A DNA stretch of 64,000 nucleotides from positions 124,001-188,000 of the forward strand of contig URPK01000003.1 in assembly GCA_900549715.1 (NCBI GenBank). The letters run 5' to 3'. The notes below the pieces were generated by a model, which was not told where the DNA came from, did no database searches, and saw nothing but the letters and a program-made list of their open reading frames with translations. Every line of letters begins with the position of its first letter. Positions within the stretch are counted from its first letter, which is position 1. This document shows positions 8,734-15,056 of the stretch, in pieces. The position numbers were made by a program, and so were the translations under genes. The stretch comes from an uncultured Collinsella sp. (GTDB lineage: Bacteria > Actinomycetota > Coriobacteriia > Coriobacteriales > Coriobacteriaceae).

Positions 8734-8768
8734 TAGTCGTTGGGGACGTTCTTAAATGACTAGTTGTT
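8734..8768. repeat. Hairpin repeat family A, left half
   Basis: Starts TAGTCGTTGGGGACGTTCTT and continues AAATGACTAGTTGTTT, matching the left arm and loop of the complete copies at 1711 and 9836. The right arm is missing here; a degenerate loop-plus-right-arm occurs 362 bases downstream at 9130-9168, as if the repeat had been split. Confidence 0.7.
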
Positions 8769-8830
8769 TGAGACAGCCTTTGGATTATGGCTGTTTGGGG
8801 CCATCTGACGTCTCTGGAAAGGGCTCCTTA

Positions 8831-9075
8831 GAGGGCCGTGTTCAAAAAATGGCAAATATGAGTACTGCTACTTGTTTAGTAACAGCAATTTTAATCATTT
8901 CAGGGATCATTCAACGCCCCAAGCGCCCACAGACGGCGTTATTTCTCCCCATATGTTCAATAAAAGAGACGCCTAATGGTATTAAATCTCATCAGGGACC
9001 TCATTTTTGAACAAAATAAATGCAACCATAATGGCAACAGTACTCATATTTGCCCTTTTTTGCACACAGCCCTCC
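8831..9075. mobile_element. MITE-like element with 37-bp terminal inverted repeats
   Basis: The left end (8831-8867, GAGGGCCGTGTTCAAAAAAT...) and the reverse complement of the right end (9038-9074) match at 34 of 37 positions, ending in GGCAAATATGAGTACTG on both sides. The interior (about 170 bases) is AT-richer than the neighbourhood and has no protein-like frame. No target duplication is obvious. The size, ends and absence of a transposase fit a miniature inverted-repeat element. Confidence 0.65.
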
Positions 9076-9129
9076 AGAATAGTCGTTAGGAACGACTCAA
9101 AATGGCAATTCCGGCACTTAGATGCTCTC

Positions 9130-9168
9130 TTCTTGAATGACTAGTTGTTAAAGAACACTCAGCGACTA
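9130..9168. repeat. Hairpin repeat family A, right half (degenerate)
   Basis: TTCTTGAATGACTAGTTGTTAAAGAAC followed by a decayed right arm ending GCGACTA. It corresponds to the loop and right half of repeat A. The 245-bp inverted-repeat element lies between this and the left half at 8734. Confidence 0.55.
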
Positions 9169-9171
9169 CTC

Positions 9172-9200
9172 CAATTCGCGACACACTGTGTCGCGAATTG
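9172..9200. repeat. Perfect 12-bp hairpin
   Basis: CAATTCGCGACA (9172-9183) and TGTCGCGAATTG (9189-9200) flank a CACTG loop. No T-tract follows. Function unknown; it could be a protein-binding palindrome or part of the decayed repeat cluster. Confidence 0.5.
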
Positions 9201-9390
9201 AGCTGTTCTCACCACCGAAGACCGGTGAAAGCTCCTGGCCAGAATCTCGATAGTTTGTTAAAGTGCCCCCTCTGCAGGTTCAATGAGCGCTCATGTTCCA
9301 GACTAGCAAGTGAAGAAATATCGAAGCCATCGATGCTCATTTCCTATCGAAAAAACTAGTCAATACACGCTAATTAGCTTGATAAACTGC

Positions 9391-9420
9391 TTGTATTTTT
9401 GTCTACAAAACTGTATACAA
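9391..9420 (+). promoter_or_regulatory. Promoter with overlapping operator for the ribbon-helix-helix gene
   Basis: TTGTAT (9391-9396) and TATACA (9414-9419) are spaced by 17 bases and fit a sigma-70-type -35/-10 pair. Two similar octamers, TGTCTACA (9400-9407) and TGTATACA (9412-9419), lie 12 bases apart over the -10 region. This is the kind of spacing at which ribbon-helix-helix dimers bind cooperatively, so autoregulation is likely (inference). Confidence 0.5.
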
Positions 9421-9473
9421 AAAGAGATTCCGGTAACCAGCGCTCGACATTATGTCAATCGATAGGAGGCGCT

Positions 9474-9740
9474 ATGGACGCCAAGCAGCTTGAAAAGATG
9501 ATGGGGTTTGCCCCCGGAGAGTTGGAGAAAGCCGCGGAGGCATACGAAAAAGATGAATGGCCGAAGGGTCGCACCATCAAGCCGGGAAGGCCGTCGATCT
9601 CTGATGAGCCAAGCGTTGTTTTATCGGCACGTGTGGGTAAGTCTGTTCTTGAAGCCTTTGACGCAAAAGCAAAGCGCCATGGGCAAACACGCACGGAGCG
9701 ACTCAGAGAGCTCATCACGCTCGATGCAATGATTGCTTAG
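9474..9740 (+). CDS. Orphan ribbon-helix-helix (antitoxin-like) protein
   Basis: Small protein of 88 residues. The C-terminal half (SVVLSARVGKSVLEAFDAKAKRHGQTRTERLRELI) has the strand-helix-helix pattern of a CopG/Arc-type DNA-binding protein. The N-terminal 45 residues are charged and partly helical, with an Arg/Pro linker (KPGRPSISDE), as in antitoxins whose N- or C-terminal tail neutralises a toxin. The ATG is set by an AGGAGG six bases upstream. No toxin gene lies beside it: a terminator follows 26 bases after the stop. It may be an orphan antitoxin, a simple repressor, or the remainder of a lost pair. Confidence 0.65.
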   Translation: MDAKQLEKMMGFAPGELEKAAEAYEKDEWPKGRTIKPGRPSISDEPSVVLSARVGKSVLEAFDAKAKRHGQTRTERLRELITLDAMIA

Positions 9741-9766
9741 ACTCCACTCTCCCGCCGACCCAAACA

Positions 9767-9829
9767 TGTACGCCAGCATCCAAAGTCGACATTTTTCGAC
9801 ATCTTTGAATGCTGGCGTACAGCTTTTTT
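9767..9829 (+). terminator. Intrinsic terminator of cassette C, copy 2
   Basis: Hairpin TGTACGCCAGCATCCAAAG paired with its near-complement ending at 9821, followed by GCTTTTTT. It is nearly the same sequence as 8654-8715, including compensating C/G changes in the stem. It ends the ribbon-helix-helix transcript. Confidence 0.8.
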
Positions 9830-9835
9830 GCAACA

Positions 9836-9891
9836 TAGTCATCGGGGACGTTCTTAAATGACCAGTCGTTAAAGAACGTCCCCGATAACTA
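9836..9891. repeat. Hairpin repeat family A, copy 3
   Basis: Arms 9836-9855 and 9872-9891 pair at 19 of 20 positions (core CGGGGACGTTCTT), with the loop AAATGACCAGTCGTTA. The copy directly abuts the stop codon of the dus gene and follows terminator copy 2, reproducing the order terminator then repeat A seen at 8654-8768. Confidence 0.85.
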
Positions 9892-9892
9892 A

Positions 9893-10852
9893 CTAGCCGT
9901 GGAAGCGGGCTATAGGCGCAAGTGGCTGCTCGCGAAAGACACGCTCGACGGCGGCACGGTATTCGTCGACCTTTTTAGTCTTGCGTACGAGCTTGTGAAC
10001 GGTAGCGGGGTCGGCGAAGGCGCATTTGGCGTAGAACCACCACTCCTTCATGCGAAAGACCGCGTTGCCGCCAATCTCTTCCGCATAGGCCGCAAACAGC
10101 ATGTCATGGAAACGCTGCAGTTCGGCTGCCGTGGCAGCAGGGCCACCCTTAACCATGCGAGCCAGCGCGGGGTTCGCGAGCAAGCCGCGTCCCAGCATTA
10201 CATGGTGCGTGCCGGGATAGGCCTCCACCAGCGCATCCATGTCCTCAAGATCAAAGATGTCGCCGTTATAGGCCACGGGGAATGGCGCGCGATCCAACGT
10301 CTCGCCGTAAAACGCTTTGCGCGGCGAACCCGTATAGCGATCCCTCTGTACACGCGGGTGCACGATCAGCTCTGTCAACGGCATGCGGCAGTACAGATCG
10401 AGCACGCGCCCGTATTCGTCGTCACTCTCCAACCCCAGCCTGGTCTTTACCGACACCGGCAACGGCGACCGCTCGCACACATCGCTCAGGAACACCTCGA
10501 GCTCATCGAGGTTGCGCAGAAAGCCCGACCCTTTGCCCTTCGCGACAACCGTCCCCGAGGGGCAGCCAAGGTTGAGATTGACCTCGCGGTAGCCCATGTC
10601 GGCGAGCACGTGTGCTGCCCACACAAACTCGTCCGCATTCTTGGACATAAGCTGGGGAACGACATTAAGTCCCTGGTTATTGGCAGGATCGATCTCCTTA
10701 AACGCCTTGCCGCCAAAGCGGTTTCCCACCCGCGGCGGCGGCAAAAACGGCGTGTAATAACAATCGAGCGCGCCGAAGCACTCCGCATGCACGCGACGGA
10801 ACACATGCCCGGTAATCCCCTCCATAGGGGCCAGCGATAAATACATCAACAT
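9893..10852 (-). CDS. tRNA-dihydrouridine synthase
   Basis: FMN-dependent Dus-family enzyme, 319 residues, reducing uridines in the tRNA D-loop with NADPH. It opens with LSLAPMEGITGHVFRR, the FMN-phosphate/first-strand motif. NLNLGCPSGTVVAKGKGSGFLR near residue 95 contains the catalytic cysteine. VSVKTRLG, IVHPRVQRDRYTG and YNGDIFD follow in family order, and MLGRGLLANPAL is the C-terminal FMN-binding loop. The start at 10852 or two codons later is equally possible. Which Dus subclass it belongs to is not clear from motifs alone. It is flanked by two different hairpin repeats (9836-9891 and 10867-10897). Confidence 0.88.
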   Translation of the reverse strand: MLMYLSLAPMEGITGHVFRRVHAECFGALDCYYTPFLPPPRVGNRFGGKAFKEIDPANNQGLNVVPQLMSKNADEFVWAAHVLADMGYREVNLNLGCPSGTVVAKGKGSGFLRNLDELEVFLSDVCERSPLPVSVKTRLGLESDDEYGRVLDLYCRMPLTELIVHPRVQRDRYTGSPRKAFYGETLDRAPFPVAYNGDIFDLEDMDALVEAYPGTHHVMLGRGLLANPALARMVKGGPAATAAELQRFHDMLFAAYAEEIGGNAVFRMKEWWFYAKCAFADPATVHKLVRKTKKVDEYRAAVERVFREQPLAPIARFHG

Positions 10853-10866
10853 CCATTCTCAAATCA

Positions 10867-10897
10867 ATGTGACAAAGGGACTGTCCCTTTGTCACAT
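10867..10897. repeat. Palindrome repeat family B, copy 1
   Basis: A 31-bp perfect palindrome: ATGTGACAAAGGGAC, one T, and its exact complement. Copies of the same length are at 23900-23930 and 27364-27394. It overlaps the last codons of the LysR gene. Confidence 0.9.
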
Positions 10898-11773
10898 CCC
10901 ATTCAAGCGGTTCAGGAACTCTTCGCAGGCGCGAGAACGCAGGCGATATTTTTTCCACACCAGATACGATGCAATGGTGAGCGGCGGCTCAAACGGGATA
11001 AAACGCAGGTCGCTGCTTTCATCTATCTGCAACAAGCTTCCAATACCAACCGCACATGCGGTGCCCGAACGCACCAGGTGCGACGCGTTGCCGATCAGAT
11101 CGAAATGCCCCACGACGTTGAGGTCATCGAAGCTGAAGACGCCGCCCGACCACACTTCGAGATCGAACGCTCGATTCGAGGTACGCGAACTCACCAGCAG
11201 CGGCATCTTCGCCACGTCCGCAGGCGTTAACACGTCCAGGCCACCCCATGGACCGCTCGCGGCGACAACGGCGCCGGCCCGGTCAGCCTCAGGCATACGG
11301 ATCCACTCGTATTTCTCGACGTTAACGGGCTCCAACAGCAGGGCAAAGTCGAGCAAGCCACGCTCCAAGCGCTCCTCCACCGCATCGGCATTGCCGGTAT
11401 AGAGCTCAATCGTCACTCCGGGATGACTCCGATGCAGCTCAGCAAAAGTATCGAGCACCAGCCGCATCGATTTGGTTTCGCCGGCTCCAATGCGGATAAC
11501 GCCTGCAATGCCGAGCTCCCGATCCGCCAACTCTAGCTCGGTCTGTTCCACCAGCAAGACAATCTCCTCGGCGCGCTGGCGCAAGCGCATGCCATCGCTC
11601 GTGAGCACACACGATCGATTGGTGCGCTCGAACAGCTCCACGCCCAGCTCGCGTTCCAAATCGGCTATCTGGCGCGAGAGCGTGGGCTGCGTCACATGTA
11701 GCACGTTAGCAGCTTCGGTCATGTTTTCCTCGCGGGCCACAGCAAGAAAATAACGCAGCGTTCGCAGCTCCAT
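10892..11773 (-). CDS. LysR-family transcriptional regulator
   Basis: LysR-type regulator of 293 residues. The winged helix-turn-helix occupies residues 1-60 (MELRTLRYFLAVAREENMTEAANVLHVTQPTLSRQI), and the substrate-binding fold of two Rossmann-like lobes runs from about 90 to 285. The ATG at 11773 has AAGGAG eight bases upstream; more upstream codons are open but not family-like. It is divergent from the aldo/keto reductase operon, with 150 bases between, the classic LysR arrangement. It therefore probably controls that operon in response to an unknown small inducer, and also itself. Confidence 0.9.
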   Translation of the reverse strand: MELRTLRYFLAVAREENMTEAANVLHVTQPTLSRQIADLERELGVELFERTNRSCVLTSDGMRLRQRAEEIVLLVEQTELELADRELGIAGVIRIGAGETKSMRLVLDTFAELHRSHPGVTIELYTGNADAVEERLERGLLDFALLLEPVNVEKYEWIRMPEADRAGAVVAASGPWGGLDVLTPADVAKMPLLVSSRTSNRAFDLEVWSGGVFSFDDLNVVGHFDLIGNASHLVRSGTACAVGIGSLLQIDESSDLRFIPFEPPLTIASYLVWKKYRLRSRACEEFLNRLNGM

Positions 11774-11923
11774 GATTGCTCCTTCGTGCACAACGGAGAA
11801 CTTCATTCGGTCCAATTCGTTTCACATACATAATCAGTATATCTAGCTAGTTGCTATAGGAAATATACATTATCAAATCTCGGAACTATCGTTACAGAAG
11901 AGAACCATCGAGAAAGGAAGCGC
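11774..11923. promoter_or_regulatory. Divergent control region between lysR and the aldo/keto reductase operon
   Basis: AT-rich 150-base intergenic region (for example ATACATAATCAGTATATC near 11825 and GGAAATATACATTATC near 11860) between divergently oriented genes. LysR proteins usually bind here at T-N11-A sites. I could not choose one site with confidence. A good ribosome site AGAAAGGAAG precedes the reductase ATG. Confidence 0.4.
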
Positions 11924-12772
11924 ATGGAATACATCACGCTCAATAACGGCATCAAAAGCCCCCAGCTAGGACTTGGCACGTATCTGCTTAAACCCGACGA
12001 TGCCCAATCGTCGGTTACCTCCGCACTCGGCATGGGGTATGAGCTCATCGACACTGCCAATGCATACGTGAATGAGCGAGCAGTGGGTCGTGGCGTGCGC
12101 GAATCAGACTTGCCACGCGAAAACGTGTTTCTCGAAACCAAGCTCTGGCCCTATTTTTACAACAGCGACACCGCCGTTGACGAAACGCTCGAGCGTCTGA
12201 ACACACCTTACATCGACCTCATGATTCTGCACCAACCCGCAGGCGACTACTTGGCGGGCTATGAGAAGCTTGAGATCGCGTACAAGGAAGGCAAGCTCCG
12301 CTCCATCGGAATCTCCAATTTCGACGAGAACGAAATCGAGAAGCTTCTCGCAAATTGCGAGATCGTTCCATCCCTTATTCAGGTCGAGTGCCATCCGTAT
12401 TTCCCGCAGACCGAACTGAAGAAGCTGCTCGCCCAGCACGACATTGCGTTGCAGGTGTGGTACCCGCTCGGCGGGCGCGGTAACAGCAGCATCATGAACG
12501 AACCCGTCGTGCGCGACCTCGCTGTCAAGTATGGCAAAACGCCTGCTCAAATCATTATGCGTTGGCATATCCAAGAGGGAAATATCGTCATTCCAGGCTC
12601 CAAGAATCCGACGCACATCGCCGACAACATCGATGTCTTCGACTTCGAGCTCACGGACAGCGACATGACCGCCATGGCTACCCTCGATCGCGGGAAACCC
12701 TTCTATGAGCGCACGCCCGAGAAGCTTGCGCAATATGCCGCCTGGCACCCCGACGTTGAGAACCAGAAATAG
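11924..12772 (+). CDS. Aldo/keto reductase (AKR5-like)
   Basis: NADPH-dependent aldo/keto reductase, 282 residues, (beta/alpha)8 barrel. Catalytic-tetrad features are visible: D47 in ELIDTANAY, Y52 in the same stretch, K74 in LETKLWPY, and the histidine of LMILHQP. The C-terminal IVIPGSKNPTHIADN is the NADP-phosphate binding stretch. It reduces aldehydes or ketones to alcohols; the natural substrate is unknown. First gene of an operon with a second AKR (7-base gap), a short conserved protein and a flavodoxin, under the divergent LysR regulator. Confidence 0.9.
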   Translation: MEYITLNNGIKSPQLGLGTYLLKPDDAQSSVTSALGMGYELIDTANAYVNERAVGRGVRESDLPRENVFLETKLWPYFYNSDTAVDETLERLNTPYIDLMILHQPAGDYLAGYEKLEIAYKEGKLRSIGISNFDENEIEKLLANCEIVPSLIQVECHPYFPQTELKKLLAQHDIALQVWYPLGGRGNSSIMNEPVVRDLAVKYGKTPAQIIMRWHIQEGNIVIPGSKNPTHIADNIDVFDFELTDSDMTAMATLDRGKPFYERTPEKLAQYAAWHPDVENQK

Positions 12773-12779
12773 GAGCATC

Positions 12780-13799
12780 ATGCAGTACACAACCCTTGGC
12801 CATTCCGGCATTAAAGTCTCTAAACTCTGCCTGGGAGGCATGAGCTTTGGCGAGCCCAGCCCCGACTTTCATCAGTGGACCATCGGACCCGACGGCACAC
12901 GCGCCGTCATCAAACGCGCACTCGACACCGGAATCAACTTTATCGATACCGCGAACTGCTACAGCTTTGGCACGAGCGAAGAGTACATTGGCGCCGCCCT
13001 GCGCAATCTGGGAATCGCTCGCGAGAGCGTCGTGCTGGCTAGCAAGGTTCACTTCAACGAGGGCGGCCTTTCCGCCAACGCCATCAAACGCGAGATCGAA
13101 GGCTCGCTCAAGCGCTTGGGCACCGATTACCTAGACCTCTACATCATTCACCGCTTCGATTACGACGTTCCCATGGAAGAGACCATGGAGGCGCTCAACG
13201 ACTTGGCGCGCGAGGGCAAGGTTCGCGCGCTCGGCGCCAGCGCTATGTATGCTTACCAGCTGCACAACCTGCAGATCGTCGCGCGCGACCACGGATGGAC
13301 GCCCTTTACGAGCATGCAGTGCCACTACAACCTGCTGTACCGAGAGGACGAGCGCGAGATGATCCCGGTGTGCCGCCAGTTTGACATGGCCCTTACGCCA
13401 TACAGCCCCATGGCTTCGGGACACCTCTGCCGACCCACGTGGGAAAGCTCGAGCACACGCGGCACCACCGACACGACCATGGCCAACAAGTACGACCATG
13501 ATCGCGCCATCGACATGCCCGTCATTGAGCGCGTGGCCAAGATTGCCGCCGATCACGACGTGCCGATGTCGAGGATTGCGCTGGCATGGCACTGGGCACG
13601 TGGTGTGGCGGCCCCCATCGTGGGCTGCTCCAAGCCCGAGCGCGTCGACGATGCCGTGGCGAAGCTCGACGTAACGCTCTCGCCCGCCGAGATCGAGTTC
13701 CTCGAAGAGCTCTATCAACCGCACGCGCTCGTTGGCCCCAAGGCCCGTCCCGGCGAAAAGCCGCTTGCCGGCACCACCAAGGTCAAAACCACAAAGTGA
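12780..13799 (+). CDS. Aldo/keto reductase (second, ion-channel-beta-subunit/AKR-like type)
   Basis: A second, only distantly similar AKR of 339 residues. It starts QYTTLGHSGIKVSKLCLGGMSFGE, typical of the YajO/voltage-gated channel beta-subunit branch. D57 and Y62-equivalent sit in NFIDTANCYSFGTSE, the lysine in VVLASKVHF, and the histidine in YIIHRFDYDVP. The C-terminal PIVGCSKPERVDDAV binds NADP. The start ATG at 12780 has AGGAG overlapping the stop codon of the upstream AKR, so the two are translated from one message. Confidence 0.9.
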   Translation: MQYTTLGHSGIKVSKLCLGGMSFGEPSPDFHQWTIGPDGTRAVIKRALDTGINFIDTANCYSFGTSEEYIGAALRNLGIARESVVLASKVHFNEGGLSANAIKREIEGSLKRLGTDYLDLYIIHRFDYDVPMEETMEALNDLAREGKVRALGASAMYAYQLHNLQIVARDHGWTPFTSMQCHYNLLYREDEREMIPVCRQFDMALTPYSPMASGHLCRPTWESSSTRGTTDTTMANKYDHDRAIDMPVIERVAKIAADHDVPMSRIALAWHWARGVAAPIVGCSKPERVDDAVAKLDVTLSPAEIEFLEELYQPHALVGPKARPGEKPLAGTTKVKTTK

Positions 13800-13803
13800 T
13801 GCC

Positions 13804-14043
13804 ATGGACGACAACATCATCGACAGCCTACGCGACGCCGGTTGCAGCGAAGAGTTTATCGAGCTATACGGCACTGCTGCCAGCGACTGTGCGCGCATTT
13901 GCCTACTAAAACGGCATCGCCGCGAATTGCTCAACGATATACACGCGGGGCAACAGAAGCTCGAATGCCTTGACTATCTCATCTATCGGCTACGCAACGC
14001 CTCAACCGGATGCTGTTCAAGCCGCTCGGTATCGCGGCCATGA
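13804..14043 (+). CDS. Small conserved-looking protein of the AKR/flavodoxin operon
   Basis: A 79-residue protein beginning MDDNIIDSLRDAGCSEEFIELYGTA. It begins five bases after the stop of the second AKR. It is predicted mostly helical, with three cysteines in the first half and a basic LLKRHRRELL stretch, and resembles short helical proteins encoded beside reductases in anaerobes. There is no signal peptide or membrane helix. Its position inside the operon, between reductase and flavodoxin, supports a real gene. Function unknown. Confidence 0.6.
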   Translation: MDDNIIDSLRDAGCSEEFIELYGTAASDCARICLLKRHRRELLNDIHAGQQKLECLDYLIYRLRNASTGCCSSRSVSRP

Positions 14044-14102
14044 GGCGGCACTTAATAGCACCTCACCATAAAACCTAACCCTCAGCAACGAAAGGGACTC
14101 CA

Positions 14103-14576
14103 ATGGCTAAGACACTTGTGGCATATTTCAGCGCATCGGGAACAACGATGGACGTTGCGAGCCGCTTGGCTCGCGTGACGGACAGTGACCTGTTCGCCAT
14201 TGTGCCCGTCAATCCATACACGAGCGCCGACCTCAACTGGCGCGACAAGCAGAGCCGCAGCACACGCGAGGCCGCCGACCCCTCCTGCCGCCCCGCCATA
14301 ACCTCTAGAGTGGAGCACATCGAAGGCTACGACACCATCTTTTTGGGTTTCCCCATATGGTGGTACGTGGCACCGGCGATTATCAACACATTCCTTGAGT
14401 CTTACGACCTGACAGGCAAGACGATCGTCCTGTTTGCCACTTCGGGCGGAAGCGGAATGGGAAAGACGGCGTCGGTCCTTAGGGCAAGCGCTCCGGGTGC
14501 AAAGATCGTTGACGACGGCATCCTCAACAACGCAAGCAAAGCCGACCTCGAGAAGTTCGCGGCAAGGTACCTCTAA
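14103..14576 (+). CDS. Flavodoxin
   Basis: FMN-binding electron carrier, 157 residues. The phosphate loop is FSASGTTMDVA near residue 10, and the isoalloxazine loops are FLGFPIWWYVAPA near 80 and FATSGGSGMGKT near 110. It belongs to the flavodoxin-like group often found with NADPH oxidoreductases in gut anaerobes. It is the last gene of the LysR/AKR operon, suggesting a redox response unit. ATG preceded by AAAGGGA. A strong hairpin terminator follows 250 bases downstream. Confidence 0.88.
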   Translation: MAKTLVAYFSASGTTMDVASRLARVTDSDLFAIVPVNPYTSADLNWRDKQSRSTREAADPSCRPAITSRVEHIEGYDTIFLGFPIWWYVAPAIINTFLESYDLTGKTIVLFATSGGSGMGKTASVLRASAPGAKIVDDGILNNASKADLEKFAARYL

Positions 14577-14828
14577 CGCGACAAAGGCCGACAAATCGGC
14601 GGGGAAATGCCGTGGAATAATAGGACCGCGAGCACGGTATCACCGCCAACGGTTGGTTTAGCACCCGACCTTTGCCTTCCCTGGCAAGGACGCGAGCGAC
14701 GAGCAGCTCGAGCCCATGAACGACGAGCGGCGCGGCACGCTGGAAGCCCAAGTCGACAATACGCCCAGCCAGAAACGGTCACTCGGCACCACCCGCCCCT
14801 CCAACCGACCACGTGCAACGAAGACAGC

Positions 14829-14874
14829 ATAACAAGCAAAGGGGCCGCTCCATGGCGGCCCCTTTGCTTGTTAT
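14829..14874. terminator. Bidirectional terminator, perfect 20-bp stem
   Basis: Arms 14829-14848 (AACAAGCAAAGGGGCCGC core) and 14855-14874 pair without mismatch around TCCATG. It lies between the flavodoxin operon and the convergent mgtA operon; the right arm overlaps the stop codon of the 51-residue peptide gene. The 14577-14828 stretch before it shows no gene. Confidence 0.85.
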
Positions 14875-15026
14875 TTGTCCTTCGGCAGTGGCTTCATGCT
14901 CCAAAAGACGACGTTCATAATGACGACAATGACGAGCACGACGCCGTTGGCCACCCAAAAACCCATATTGAGCCCGAGCCACTCCGAGGTACCAAACAGG
15001 TCAATCCAAATCTGCGTCCAGTTCAT
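14871..15026 (-). CDS. Small membrane protein encoded after mgtA
   Basis: A 51-residue protein, MNWTQIWIDLFGTSEWLGLN..., with a single strongly hydrophobic helix (about residues 22-43) and a basic C-terminus (MKPLPKDK). The ATG at 15026 has AGGAG eight bases upstream, and it starts 30 bases after the mgtA stop, so it is cotranscribed with mgtA. Enterobacteria encode tiny membrane peptides (MgtS, MgtR) that modulate the MgtA/MgtB pumps. A similar regulatory role is an inference from position and topology; no sequence similarity is claimed. Confidence 0.7.
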   Translation of the reverse strand: MNWTQIWIDLFGTSEWLGLNMGFWVANGVVLVIVVIMNVVFWSMKPLPKDK

Positions 15027-15056
15027 GCGAACGCTCCTCTCATCTCAAATCCCCTG

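Larger units (their letters stand above)
8602..9473. other. Repeat-rich spacer without a convincing gene
   Basis: This 870-base stretch holds a terminator hairpin (8654-8715), two halves of hairpin repeat A (8734-8768 and 9130-9168), a 245-bp element with terminal inverted repeats (8831-9075), a short palindrome AGTCGTT-AGG-AACGACT (9081-9097), a perfect 12-bp hairpin (9172-9200) and the promoter of the ribbon-helix-helix gene. The 84-codon open frame at 8756-9010 crosses the repeat borders, has no ribosome site, and is not considered a gene. Confidence 0.75.

Noticed and set aside
8756..9010. 84-codon frame in the repeat spacer
   Set aside because: Crosses the borders of two repeats, has no ribosome site and no protein-like pattern.
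9893..10852. Assignment of the Dus enzyme to DusA, DusB or DusC
   Set aside because: The motifs seen are common to all subclasses; only a phylogeny would decide.
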